Part shown: piece after piece, positions 1 through 8,502 of the stretch | Numbering within the stretch: the first letter of the stretch is position 1 | How the letters are laid out: each line of letters begins with the position of its first letter | DNA from: a virus | Virus record (IMG/VR): IMGVR_UViG_3300033153_008183 | Span: 1 to 64,000 of that record | Reading direction: 5' to 3' (one strand) | DNA length: 64,000 nt | The notes under the pieces: generated by a model | Database searches by the model: none | What the model was told of the DNA's origin: nothing | The model's input: the letters and a program-made list of their open reading frames with translations, nothing else | Made by a program: the position numbers and the translations under genes

Positions 1-249
1 CAGAAGTATGGTATTGAAGGACTTGGGGGGTTCTATGATAAACTCTCACATGCAGGTAAGATCTTTGGTATAGTAGTAGGAGCTGAAGAAAGAGCCCATG
101 GTCTCTCACGTATCCAGTATTGGTATGAGAGAGATGGATTGGGCAGTTTCCGGGAAGTAACAGTTTTAACCGGTTTTAGTATTGGTAGAATGTACTTGGA
201 CAGTATCTTCACAGATGAGATTGAAGGTATTGAGGATGATGACGAATAA
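1..249 (+). CDS. 3' end of an unrecognised phage protein (partial)
   Basis: The first frame is open from base 1 to a TAA at 247-249 and encodes the last 82 residues of a protein whose start lies outside the window. The end is acidic (EGIEDDDE). The segment has no motif I can assign. It sits 46 bases upstream of the M23 peptidase gene on the same strand, so it probably belongs to the same early operon. Function unknown. Confidence 0.75.
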   Translation, partial: QKYGIEGLGGFYDKLSHAGKIFGIVVGAEERAHGLSRIQYWYERDGLGSFREVTVLTGFSIGRMYLDSIFTDEIEGIEDDDE

Positions 250-295
250 TGACCGTTTTAAGCTGTAATCCCTATAATCAAAGGAGAGAGGGTTT

Positions 296-973
296 ATGAT
301 TATTGAAAAATACAGGTTTTCATTATTTTTACTGGTGCTATTTGGGTTTATATATCTGGGCAGTTTTACTGAATGGTTGTGGGATACTAAGAAAGAAGAT
401 GCTTATTTTCAAGCTGCTTTGGAAGATACTTTGAGGAAAGATATTGAGAAGTATGAAGAGGTAGTCAGGATATACAAAGAATTTTTTAATAATGATATAA
501 AAATATGGCCTAATCCTATTCATCCAGATGATTATGACCGTTTAACAAGTCCTTTTGGTTATAGATTAGATCCTTTTAAAGAAAACACAGGTGGTGCTGC
601 TCTAAAATATCATCCAGCTTTAGATATGACTGGAGTTATTGGAGCTCGTGTATTGTCTCTTACTGAAGGTATTGTTGAAAATAAATGGTATGACAGAGGC
701 TGGCACAATGGACGATGGTACAGTGGACATCCTTATTTTAATGGTTATATACAGATCAGATTAGAAAATGGATGGTTGCTCTCTTATGGGCATGTAGATG
801 CTATTATTGTCAAAGAAGGTGATATCGTAGTAGCTGGTCAAATTATATGCCGAATAAGTGAGATTACCGACAAACATTCAACGGGACCTCATCTTCATTT
901 TTCAATACAAGATGAAGCAGGAGAATATTTACAACCTCAAAAATATATTGAAATGTTCAGGGAAATAAAATGA
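296..973 (+). CDS. Membrane-anchored M23 (LytM) family peptidase
   Basis: A 225-residue protein with an N-terminal hydrophobic helix at about residues 7-24 and a C-terminal M23 metallopeptidase domain (about 80-215). The zinc-binding signature is complete: HxxxD at H106-D110 and GPHLHF with H199 and H201; a further histidine lies in YGHVD at 166. M23 enzymes cut peptide cross-links in murein. The start is preceded by AAGGAGAGAGG. It overlaps the dUTPase gene by four bases. It lies in the replication arm, far from the lysis cassette at 49-50 kb, so a role in genome entry, envelope remodelling or lysis cannot be separated from sequence alone. Confidence 0.85.
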   Translation: MIIEKYRFSLFLLVLFGFIYLGSFTEWLWDTKKEDAYFQAALEDTLRKDIEKYEEVVRIYKEFFNNDIKIWPNPIHPDDYDRLTSPFGYRLDPFKENTGGAALKYHPALDMTGVIGARVLSLTEGIVENKWYDRGWHNGRWYSGHPYFNGYIQIRLENGWLLSYGHVDAIIVKEGDIVVAGQIICRISEITDKHSTGPHLHFSIQDEAGEYLQPQKYIEMFREIK

Positions 974-1461
974 AATATAATTTTAAACAAGAAACAGAGA
1001 CAGCTAAATTACCTACCAGACATACGAGGGTATCTGCAGGAGTAGATTTCTATGCTGATGAAGAAGTATATGTTCCCCCAGGAGGATCTGTAATTGTATC
1101 TACAGGGATTTCCTGGAAACCAGATTTATCAACATGGAATGATTTAACAGGAAGTATGGATTATTCTCCTTATAATGTTTGTCTCATCATTCAATCTCGT
1201 TCCGGTCTTGCTTTTAAAGAAGATATTGAAAGTAGTAATGCCGGAGTAATTGATGCTGATTATTTTTCTACTGAGGAAAACAAAGCCGTTATTAAAGTGA
1301 AACTCTATAATCATGGTAAGAAAAGAAAAGTTATTTATAAAGGAGATAAAATCTGTCAGGGAGTCCCACAATTTATTCCACTCTTTGATGATGTTGAAAC
1401 TTTAGATGATGATAGAAATGGACTGGGATTCGGTTCGTCCGATGGAAAGGAAAATAAATGA
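970..1461 (+). CDS. dut: Trimeric dUTPase
   Basis: A 163-residue protein carrying the five dUTPase motifs in order: AGVDFYA (23-29), SRSG (76-79), AGVIDADY (91-98), KGDKICQ (124-130) and RNGLGFGSS (149-157). The catalytic Asp of motif III is present at about D95. The enzyme hydrolyses dUTP to dUMP and pyrophosphate, supplying dTTP precursor and keeping uracil out of phage DNA. The length fits the homotrimeric family. It overlaps the upstream peptidase by ATGA and the next small gene by ATGA. Its presence fits the uracil-glycosylase-like domain fused to the phage polymerase at 3007. Confidence 0.92.
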   Translation: MKYNFKQETETAKLPTRHTRVSAGVDFYADEEVYVPPGGSVIVSTGISWKPDLSTWNDLTGSMDYSPYNVCLIIQSRSGLAFKEDIESSNAGVIDADYFSTEENKAVIKVKLYNHGKKRKVIYKGDKICQGVPQFIPLFDDVETLDDDRNGLGFGSSDGKENK

Positions 1462-1583
1462 GCACTGCAACTGTAATCATGAATGGTCTAATTAAAATAA
1501 CAATAATTTTATGTGTTGCTGGTGCTATGTTTCGTTTATTGGAAATAGCTGATACATACTTTAATAAAAAGGATAGTGAATAA
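1458..1583 (+). CDS. Small single-pass membrane protein
   Basis: A 41-residue protein with one hydrophobic helix at about residues 8-26 followed by a short charged tail ending KKDSE. The ATG overlaps the dUTPase stop (ATGA) and the TAA overlaps the clamp gene start (TAATG), so it looks like a real coupled gene. Function unknown. Confidence 0.6.
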   Translation: MSTATVIMNGLIKITIILCVAGAMFRLLEIADTYFNKKDSE

Positions 1584-2677
1584 TGAATTGTAAACGAAAA
1601 GATTTACTGGCTGCAGTGGAAAGAGTTATGCCTGGAGTCGGAAGTGAAAGAGCTTTACTTGAAGGAGTCCAGACAATTGTTTTTACTCCATCAGGACTTC
1701 ACACATATAACACCAGGATATGTGTTACCTGTCCTTTTTCAACAGAAGATATTGCAGGTAGTGTTTCCGGAGACAAGCTTCATAAATTATTAAAGAAAGG
1801 AAAATCAGAAGATTTAATTCTTTCAGTAACTGAAGATGCTCTGGAAATTAAAGCAGGGAAAACAACTGCTTCTCTCACATTTATGAAAGCTGAAATTGTT
1901 CAGAAAAAAATAGCTTCTATTCATAGTTTAATTCCTGCAGAGGAACTTCCCAGAGATTTCAGAAAAGCTTTATTGCGTTGCGGTATTAAAGGGAATGTAA
2001 CTAAATGGTCCGGAGTGTATTTCAAGAATGATATGGTTTATGGAACTAATCAGGTTGTCAGTAACTTTTTTAATATTTCCCGGTCCATGGGAGAATTCTG
2101 GATCAGTCAAAAAAATATAGAAACTATATTAAAAATTAAAACTGGATTAAAAGCTTATGATGTCACTGGAAAAGAAACAGCTGAATGGTTTCATCTCATT
2201 GATGAGGATGGTACTATTTTCAGTTTTATTCTTCAGGACATTACATTATTTAAAGGTGCTCTTGATTTTCTTATGGCTCAGGAAGGTGAAGAAGATGATG
2301 AAAAATATTTCAATACTAAAATACCTGATGATTTCCTTTCTGCAGTTGATGAATGTTCAGTCTTAAGTAGTAAATCTGATGATGCAAAAAAACAATTTGT
2401 AAGAGTTACTTTCAGTGAAGATGAATTGATGTTTGCTGCCGGTAGTAAAAATGGGAAAGTTACTTCATCAGTGGATTGGACTTCACCTTTAGTAGCTTTT
2501 AAAGAAGTTGAAGAAGGACGTTACTATGTTGATTATTTAAAAGATGCTTCTGAGAAATGCAAAAGAATAATGATCAAACCTATGACCCTGGCGAAGAACA
2601 AAGTTTATCCTCTCATCATTATGACTACTCCGGGATTTAAAACTATGATTTGTCCATTATTTGAAAGGGAGGTTTAA
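1583..2677 (+). CDS. DNA polymerase sliding clamp-like protein (DnaN/beta family)
   Basis: A 364-residue protein of the length of bacterial beta clamps. The N-terminus has a beta-clamp-like pattern (LLAAVERVMPGVG, then TIVFTPSGLHTYNT). The C-terminus ends in a strand and short tail (YPLIIMTTPG, MICPLF) comparable to the last strand of DnaN, which usually ends in MPM. Beta clamps are homodimeric rings that hold a polymerase on DNA. The call is supported by the neighbouring polymerase (3007) and DnaX-like loader (8502). Overall divergence from cellular DnaN is high; a structure prediction with three tandem clamp folds would settle it. Confidence 0.6.
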   Translation: MNCKRKDLLAAVERVMPGVGSERALLEGVQTIVFTPSGLHTYNTRICVTCPFSTEDIAGSVSGDKLHKLLKKGKSEDLILSVTEDALEIKAGKTTASLTFMKAEIVQKKIASIHSLIPAEELPRDFRKALLRCGIKGNVTKWSGVYFKNDMVYGTNQVVSNFFNISRSMGEFWISQKNIETILKIKTGLKAYDVTGKETAEWFHLIDEDGTIFSFILQDITLFKGALDFLMAQEGEEDDEKYFNTKIPDDFLSAVDECSVLSSKSDDAKKQFVRVTFSEDELMFAAGSKNGKVTSSVDWTSPLVAFKEVEEGRYYVDYLKDASEKCKRIMIKPMTLAKNKVYPLIIMTTPGFKTMICPLFEREV

Positions 2678-2678
2678 T

Positions 2679-2855
2679 ATGGGTTATGCTTGGGAAGAAT
2701 ATAGAGATATTTTAGATGATATGCTTTTGGATCCAGTTTATGAATATGCTGATGAAACACTATCTGGTATTCTGCAATGGGTTATAGAAAATGAACATAT
2801 AACTGAAGGACAGATAATGGCTATTACTAATATTCAAGCAGGAGCTAGAGAATAA
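2679..2855 (+). CDS. Small acidic hypothetical protein
   Basis: A 58-residue acidic protein beginning MGYAWEEYRDI. I chose the ATG at 2679 because GGGAGG lies seven bases upstream; an in-frame start further upstream sits inside the clamp gene without that spacing. The stop overlaps the next gene (TAATG). No motif recognised. Confidence 0.65.
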   Translation: MGYAWEEYRDILDDMLLDPVYEYADETLSGILQWVIENEHITEGQIMAITNIQAGARE

Positions 2856-3004
2856 TGAAAATGAATAAAATATCATTAGGTATTATTACTATAATTTATG
2901 GAATCATAATAATCATGTCTTTTAAAGTAAGAGATTGGACAGAAGGCATTGCCTGGATCACAGCATATTATTTTCTTTTAAAAAATAATTCATTAAAGGA
3001 ATAA
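2855..3004 (+). CDS. Small two-segment membrane protein
   Basis: A 49-residue protein with an N-terminal hydrophobic helix (about 7-22) and a second, weaker hydrophobic stretch (about 31-42). The start overlaps the previous stop (TAATG), and the gene ends two bases before the polymerase start, so it is part of the operon. Function unknown. Confidence 0.6.
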   Translation: MKMNKISLGIITIIYGIIIIMSFKVRDWTEGIAWITAYYFLLKNNSLKE

Positions 3005-3006
3005 TA

Positions 3007-5679
3007 ATGGAATCATCTTTTTTTGACTTTGGTGAAATAGTAGAAGAGAATCCTTTTTCCACTAAAGCAAATGCTTGTGATGTGTGTTCTAAAAGATTAA
3101 AAATAAATACTCCAATTATGAAGTTTGCCGGAAAAGGTGAAAGAAAGATTTTAATAATAAATGGAGCTCCCAGTAAAAAATCAGATAGAGAAGGAAAACC
3201 TTTTCAGGATAAAGCAGGGAAATTATTAAAAGAAACTTTAATGGAATTGGGACTTAGTTTAACCAGAGATACTATTTATGGTTATGCTGTTAGTTGTCAT
3301 ATTCCTTTAAAAAATAAAAAATCTAATGTGAATGATGCTGACATCAGAAGATGCCATAACATTCTCACAGCAAAAATAAATGAGTTTAAACCTCATGTGA
3401 TAATTACCCTAGGAATAGCTGCTGCCGCCAGTGTGATAAGAACCAGAGCAGCCGGTAGACTTACTGGTATTAAAATGACTGCTTATTATGGAGAACAAAT
3501 TCCGGATCAGGATTGGAAAGTTTTTATCTGCCCCACCTGGAGTCCTGAAGAAGTTCGTAAATCAGTTGACTTTAAAAATGTAATTGATCCTGTTGTTATG
3601 AAGCAGTGGAAAAGAGATTTAAGAAAAGCTATCAATCTTCTAATTACTCCGTTCTACACTCACAATTATAGCAATGATGTAATTGCTCTTCATAAATTAA
3701 AAGAATCTTTAAATATGCTGGACACTATTTATAAAACCTGGACTCATGTAACTTTTGATTATGAGACAACCGGAATTAAACCACATAGAGAAGGTCATTA
3801 TATTGATTGCGTGGGATTTTCTAATGGAATTATAGGTGTGGGGATGCCTTACTTTGATGATCCTGAATTTCATAAAAAAATGAAACTAATTCTCAGAAAT
3901 ACTAAAATTAAAAAGATAGCTCATAATGCTAAGTTTGAAGATACCTGGTCTCATATCCGGGGAATTAAACAGCATGTCCGAAACATGTATTGGTGTACAA
4001 TGATAGGTGCTCACTGTCTCCATAACAAAAAGAATGTTGGAGCTAAATATTTAATATTTTGTAAACTTGGAATTCTCAATTATGATTCTGAAGTAGACAA
4101 ATATTTGAAACCTACTGAAGAAGAGGAATTAAAATATGGAAGAAATGCGATTAATCAAATTCATTTAGCTGATACTCATCAAAAACTTTTATATGTAGCT
4201 CGTGATGCTCATTTAGAATATAAATTATTTGAGTACCAGGATTCCAGATTAAAAGGAAAATTAAGAGAAGGATTTTTATTTCTTCATAAAGGAACTATGG
4301 CTCATGGTATTATGGAAGCTGCCGGTTTCAAATTAAATATGGAAGAAGCTGAATTAAATACCGGTTTTGTAAAAGCTAAAATGGATGGTCTCTGGGATCG
4401 TATACTTGAATTACCTGAGAGCAAAGGCTGGGACCGGAAAATACAGGGAAAAGGATTTCAACATCATATTTATGATATGTTAAGATTTGAAGAACCCGTA
4501 GGAATGTCAGATGATTTGAAACCCGGAAACAGACCTGAGAATGAAGAAGCTCTTCTCAGTCTTAAATCAAGTTTTACTGACACTATTGTTAAAATAAGAA
4601 AGCAGAAAAAAATATATGATACTTTGAATAAATATACTACTGAGGCTTGTGATGGAATGATTCATCCTATTTTCTCTACTCATAACGTTCAGACATTCCG
4701 TTCAGGTTGTTCCAATCCTAATATTCAAAATCCATTTAAGAGGAATAAGAAAGCAAGAACTATGTTACGTTCAGCATTAAGACCTTCTCCAGGGAATGAA
4801 ATATGGGAATGGGATTATAAAATGCTGGAGGTTGTAATTGCCGGTTGTGTATTTAAAGACCCTGAATGGTTGGCTTATTGTTTTGATCAGGAACACGCTG
4901 ACATGCATAAGGATGTTTCTTTTGAAATGCTCTTTCTTGATGATGAAATATATAATAAATGGATGGGAATTACAGATCCTCTTACAGGTGGTAAAGTTGC
5001 AAAGAATGTAAGACAGGCCAGTAAAAATGGTTATGTATTCCCTTCTGTATATGGTGCTGGAGTTGAAAAAACAGCTAGTGGTGTATGGAAACAATTACCA
5101 GAGATAACTAAGAAGCATTTATCTAAAATTGGAATGCCTACTTACTTTGGTGGTCCTCAGAAAGGTTCTCCCATTAGTTCTTATGGTAGATTCAAAGAAT
5201 GGATGAAACTTTACATAGATTACTATTGGAATGAAAAGTACCCTACCTATAAAGACAACAGAGACATAATGCATAAGAAATATTTAAGAGATGGTTATGT
5301 AGACATGGTAACAGGCTTCAGATACTGGGGGCCTATGAGTTTTAATAATTTTTGTAATGGACCGGTACAGGGGCCAGCTAGTCATATTAAACTATGGACC
5401 ATGGAAAAGACCCAGAAAGAAGCTAAAAGATTAGGACTTAAATCCAAACAAATATATGAGATTCACGATAGTATTGGTTGGGATGGTGTCCCAGAAGAAA
5501 GAGAGATTGTAGATGAACTCATGTTTAAATATGGAACATTACTTGTCAGAGAACATTGGGATTGGATTATATCCCCTTTGACTTTAGAAAAAGAAGTCAG
5601 CGGAATTGATGGTACCTGGAATGATATGAAGGAGATTGAAGAGAAAGAATGGGTTAAAGATGAATGGAGGAACCTGTGA
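3007..5679 (+). CDS. Family A DNA polymerase with N-terminal UDG-like [4Fe-4S] domain
   Basis: An 890-residue fusion. Residues 1-210 resemble family 4/5 uracil-DNA glycosylases: cysteines C24, C27, C97 and C116 are spaced as the iron-sulphur ligands, with INGAPS/GKPFQDKAG (51-71), ITLGIAAAAS, and a PTWSP segment where the family has its HPS/T motif. A 3'-5' exonuclease domain follows, with DYETTG (Exo I), HNAKFE (Exo II) and DAHLEYKL (Exo III). The polymerase domain has motif A (WDYKMLE), motif B (RQASKNGYVFPSVYG) and motif C (IHDSIG; the usual Glu after HD is Ser). The product is the replicative polymerase; whether the glycosylase-like domain cuts or only senses uracil is not known from sequence. 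Confidence 0.93.
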   Translation: MESSFFDFGEIVEENPFSTKANACDVCSKRLKINTPIMKFAGKGERKILIINGAPSKKSDREGKPFQDKAGKLLKETLMELGLSLTRDTIYGYAVSCHIPLKNKKSNVNDADIRRCHNILTAKINEFKPHVIITLGIAAAASVIRTRAAGRLTGIKMTAYYGEQIPDQDWKVFICPTWSPEEVRKSVDFKNVIDPVVMKQWKRDLRKAINLLITPFYTHNYSNDVIALHKLKESLNMLDTIYKTWTHVTFDYETTGIKPHREGHYIDCVGFSNGIIGVGMPYFDDPEFHKKMKLILRNTKIKKIAHNAKFEDTWSHIRGIKQHVRNMYWCTMIGAHCLHNKKNVGAKYLIFCKLGILNYDSEVDKYLKPTEEEELKYGRNAINQIHLADTHQKLLYVARDAHLEYKLFEYQDSRLKGKLREGFLFLHKGTMAHGIMEAAGFKLNMEEAELNTGFVKAKMDGLWDRILELPESKGWDRKIQGKGFQHHIYDMLRFEEPVGMSDDLKPGNRPENEEALLSLKSSFTDTIVKIRKQKKIYDTLNKYTTEACDGMIHPIFSTHNVQTFRSGCSNPNIQNPFKRNKKARTMLRSALRPSPGNEIWEWDYKMLEVVIAGCVFKDPEWLAYCFDQEHADMHKDVSFEMLFLDDEIYNKWMGITDPLTGGKVAKNVRQASKNGYVFPSVYGAGVEKTASGVWKQLPEITKKHLSKIGMPTYFGGPQKGSPISSYGRFKEWMKLYIDYYWNEKYPTYKDNRDIMHKKYLRDGYVDMVTGFRYWGPMSFNNFCNGPVQGPASHIKLWTMEKTQKEAKRLGLKSKQIYEIHDSIGWDGVPEEREIVDELMFKYGTLLVREHWDWIISPLTLEKEVSGIDGTWNDMKEIEEKEWVKDEWRNL

Positions 5680-5870
5680 ATTATATGGATTGTCCCATGC
5701 TACGTGATCAAGCTAAAAGGATAAATGCAGTTTTGACAACATATGGGTGTCAGGGGTGCTACTTATCTCCTTCACAATGTATGTTCAGAGAAAATGAAGG
5801 CATTTCATCTATGAAATCTTTCAGATCAGATTGTCGTAATCCTAATATGTCAAGTAAACCAAAGGAGTAA
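5676..5870 (+). CDS. Small cysteine-rich protein
   Basis: A 64-residue protein starting at GTG 5676, five bases after GGAGG and overlapping the polymerase stop as GTGA; an ATG at 5685 is the alternative. Six cysteines (CPML, CQGC, SQC, SDC) suggest metal binding or a small structured domain. It follows the polymerase directly. Function unknown. Confidence 0.6.
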   Translation: MNYMDCPMLRDQAKRINAVLTTYGCQGCYLSPSQCMFRENEGISSMKSFRSDCRNPNMSSKPKE

Positions 5871-5873
5871 TAT

Positions 5874-6329
5874 ATGACTTTAGCCGGTTATGAATCCCTT
5901 CTTAATAAAGCCATTAAAAATAAAGATAATGAAACACTTAGAATGATAATAGTATTGCTGTTTGAGAGTGAGCAATCTAAACAAGAATTACGAAATAAAG
6001 GTTATGGCTGTACGGGATTGAGCTTATTAGAAACTGTAAAAACTGAAGTTCCTTATGTAAAGGAGATATTTAAAGAAACAGAGGAATATATGAAAGTAGA
6101 ATTAACACCACTTGAAATAAGTTTATTATTTAATTATCACCAGGAACAAGCTGATTTTTATTTGGGATGCAAGAAAACGAGTTTACGACATTCAATAAAA
6201 GTACCAGTACCTCAGTTAATCAACTGTAATACCAAGCAAGATTGGATTGATAGTGCTAAAGAATACAATCACAAATCTAAATATCATAAAAGACGTGCTC
6301 TATTTTATAAAAAATTCACGGAGGCTTAA
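5874..6329 (+). CDS. Hypothetical protein
   Basis: A 151-residue mixed-charge, probably helical protein (MTLAGYESLLNK...). No domain recognised. The start has AAAGGAG just upstream (5862-5868). It ends one base before a small zinc-ribbon gene whose SD (GGAGG, 6319-6323) lies inside its 3' end. Confidence 0.65.
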   Translation: MTLAGYESLLNKAIKNKDNETLRMIIVLLFESEQSKQELRNKGYGCTGLSLLETVKTEVPYVKEIFKETEEYMKVELTPLEISLLFNYHQEQADFYLGCKKTSLRHSIKVPVPQLINCNTKQDWIDSAKEYNHKSKYHKRRALFYKKFTEA

Positions 6330-6464
6330 ATGAGTTTTGAAGATATACCGGAAGATAAAGAAGAAAGTTATCCTTGTCCTAATTGTGAAAATGGAAATGT
6401 TACATTAGATAAATCCAGTGGAATATGGAAATGTGACATTTGTGATTTTGGAGAACTTAATTGA
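6330..6464 (+). CDS. Small zinc-ribbon protein
   Basis: A 44-residue protein with two CxxC knuckles (CPNC at 16-19, CDIC at 35-38), the classic two-knuckle zinc ribbon. The start follows an overlapping GGAGG. Its stop overlaps the next start (TGATG). Such mini-ribbons in phages often bind nucleic acids or transcription proteins, but no partner can be named. Confidence 0.65.
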   Translation: MSFEDIPEDKEESYPCPNCENGNVTLDKSSGIWKCDICDFGELN

Positions 6465-6667
6465 TGGCTGGCAAATTACCTCGTAAACAAGATAAAGGAC
6501 GTTGCAACAGATGCTATATGTCGACATTAACACAGCGAATTGGTGATTCAAATGAGTTTGAACAAATACCAAAGAAAACTAAACGTGTAAAAGGGATGCA
6601 TTTATATTGCACTAAATACGCTAACGACTGTAATAGAGTAGCTTGGAATTGTACGGAGGTTCATTGA
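6464..6667 (+). CDS. Small cysteine-rich (zinc-binding) protein
   Basis: A 67-residue basic protein with CNRCY at its N-terminal third and three more cysteines in the C-terminal half (LYCTKYANDC, WNC). The ATG at 6464 overlaps the previous stop; its own TGA overlaps the methyltransferase start. Probably zinc-binding; function unknown. Confidence 0.6.
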   Translation: MAGKLPRKQDKGRCNRCYMSTLTQRIGDSNEFEQIPKKTKRVKGMHLYCTKYANDCNRVAWNCTEVH

Positions 6668-7281
6668 TGATTAAATTCCCAGATAAAAAATATGATGTAA
6701 TAATGGTAGACCCTCCATGGCCTTATGATTTAGTAGGGAAAAACTTTGATTCTCAGTTCTCCGGAACCAAAAAGAATTATAAAGCTGTTGAATCTGCAGA
6801 AGATCATTATGATGTGATGACTTTAGATGACATTAAAGCTCTTCCGGTTGTGGATATCTCTGAGGATAACTCTGTGTGTTACTTGTGGATAACTGGTCCA
6901 CATCTTCCTTATGGTGCTGATGTTTTAAAGGCTTGGGGATTCACATACTCCACTATAGCCTTTGTGTGGTACAAAGAAGCAGTCAATCCCGGCTTTTATA
7001 CAATGAGCTCTTGTGAGTATGTACTTGTGGGTAAACGGGGAAGTATTCCTAAACCCAGAGGTTCCAGAAATGAACAGCAGTTTCTTGCAGAAGAAAGGAC
7101 TCATCATTCAGCTAAACCTGCAGAGATAAGAAATAGAATAACCAGAATGCATCCTGACCAGAAAAGAATAGAACTATTCGCCAGAGTACATGTTAAAAAT
7201 TGGGATTCCTGGGGTTCAGGTGTCAGTGAAGAAACTTTACCCGGAGTTCCTTATATTGAAGCTCCGGTACTTTTTAAATAA
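6667..7281 (+). CDS. MT-A70 family adenine N6-methyltransferase
   Basis: A 204-residue protein with the MT-A70 catalytic motif DPPW at 15-18 and a late LFARVHVKNWDSWG segment typical of the family (related to METTL3 and many phage enzymes). It transfers methyl from S-adenosylmethionine to adenine N6 in nucleic acid. The ATG at 6667 was chosen because GGAGG (6655-6659) is well placed and the start overlaps the preceding stop. A second methyltransferase lies 12 bases downstream. No restriction enzyme is visible nearby, so protection of phage DNA is likely but not shown. Confidence 0.88.
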   Translation: MIKFPDKKYDVIMVDPPWPYDLVGKNFDSQFSGTKKNYKAVESAEDHYDVMTLDDIKALPVVDISEDNSVCYLWITGPHLPYGADVLKAWGFTYSTIAFVWYKEAVNPGFYTMSSCEYVLVGKRGSIPKPRGSRNEQQFLAEERTHHSAKPAEIRNRITRMHPDQKRIELFARVHVKNWDSWGSGVSEETLPGVPYIEAPVLFK

Positions 7282-7293
7282 AATGAGGTGTAA

Positions 7294-8034
7294 ATGATAC
7301 GGCTTTATAATGCTGAAGGTCTTGCTATAATGGAGATGCTTATTGCTAAGAATATTGTAATTGATGCTATCATCACAGATTTACCTTATGGCACTACAGC
7401 TTGTAAATGGGATTCTATAATTCCTTTAGTTCCAATGTGGAAACTTAGCAGGCAACTTCTTAAAGAAAATGGAGTATTTATCACAACAGCAAGTCAACCA
7501 TTCACATCTATTTTAATTAGTAGTAACTTGCAAATGTTTAAATATGAATGGATATGGCATAAAAATAAAGCATCAGGGCATTTGAATGCTAAAAAAATGC
7601 CAATGAAAGCTCATGAGAATATTGTAGTGTTTGGAAAAGGTAAAATAAATTATTATCCACAAAAAACTGAAAATAATAAACCTATGAATTATGCTGTGAA
7701 TAATAATCATATAAGCAATGTGTATGGTAATCAAAAACGAGTAATTACAAAAGGAGGAAGTATTTTACGATACCCTCGAAGTGTTTTAGATTTTGCAGTA
7801 GTTAATAATGATTCTACTAATGAAAAACGTTACCATCCTACTCAGAAACCAATTAAACTTATCGAATACCTTATAAAAACATATACCCGTGAAAATGAAT
7901 TAGTATTAGATTTCACAATGGGGAGTGGAACTATGGGTGAAGCTTGTAAATCTTTAAATAGAAATTTTATAGGAGTTGAATTAGATACGGAAACTTTTAA
8001 AATCGCAAAAAATAGAATACTGAATAGTCCGTAA
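7294..8034 (+). CDS. Site-specific DNA methyltransferase (N6-A/N4-C, DPPY type)
   Basis: A 246-residue enzyme with the catalytic motif as DLPYG at 29-33 and the SAM-binding motif FTMGSG at 207-212. Motif IV precedes motif I, the order of beta-class amino-methyltransferases. The DLPYGTT...KWD form is common in phage adenine methylases. GAGGTG precedes the start. No cognate endonuclease is present. It could protect the genome against host restriction or mark phage DNA. Target sequence cannot be read from the protein. Confidence 0.9.
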   Translation: MIRLYNAEGLAIMEMLIAKNIVIDAIITDLPYGTTACKWDSIIPLVPMWKLSRQLLKENGVFITTASQPFTSILISSNLQMFKYEWIWHKNKASGHLNAKKMPMKAHENIVVFGKGKINYYPQKTENNKPMNYAVNNNHISNVYGNQKRVITKGGSILRYPRSVLDFAVVNNDSTNEKRYHPTQKPIKLIEYLIKTYTRENELVLDFTMGSGTMGEACKSLNRNFIGVELDTETFKIAKNRILNSP

Positions 8035-8070
8035 TAGAGCTTAAAAGCTATAATTATAAAGAGGAGAAAT

Positions 8071-8502
8071 ATGAATAAAGATATGAAAGATGAACTATTA
8101 AAAATCACTAAAGAAACTTTAGATTCTGAATTACCAAAGGATGAAAACACCATAGAAAAGATTAAGAATAAATCTATCATGGCTAATGTGTATCGGCATG
8201 GTCCTCCACCAGATAATCCAGAACACATGCATAGGCAACCTCATCCTTTAAATAAAAAGAAAGCAGTCCGGTTTATTAACCAGGATGGAAGAATGTATTT
8301 TAATATGGGAGATTGGCTTAAACCATATAAGAGTAAACTCTTTGAAAGAATGGTGAAAATGACTGTAAAACCTCCTGCAAATAAGAGGTTGGATCAATTA
8401 TGGATGTGGATTGATGCCTGGCAGATAATAGAAAAAGCTGTGAAAAAGAATATGGATCCTATTGAAGTAGTTAAAACCTGGCAGTCTGGGAGATTATTTT
8501 AA
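8071..8502 (+). CDS. Hypothetical protein upstream of the clamp loader
   Basis: A 143-residue protein with a strong SD (AGAGGAG) and a stop overlapping the next start (TAATG). The N-terminal third is charged and helical; residues 75-140 contain several tryptophans (DWLKPY, LWMWIDAWQII, TWQSGRLF). No known domain. Coupling to the DnaX-like gene hints at replication. Confidence 0.65.
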   Translation: MNKDMKDELLKITKETLDSELPKDENTIEKIKNKSIMANVYRHGPPPDNPEHMHRQPHPLNKKKAVRFINQDGRMYFNMGDWLKPYKSKLFERMVKMTVKPPANKRLDQLWMWIDAWQIIEKAVKKNMDPIEVVKTWQSGRLF

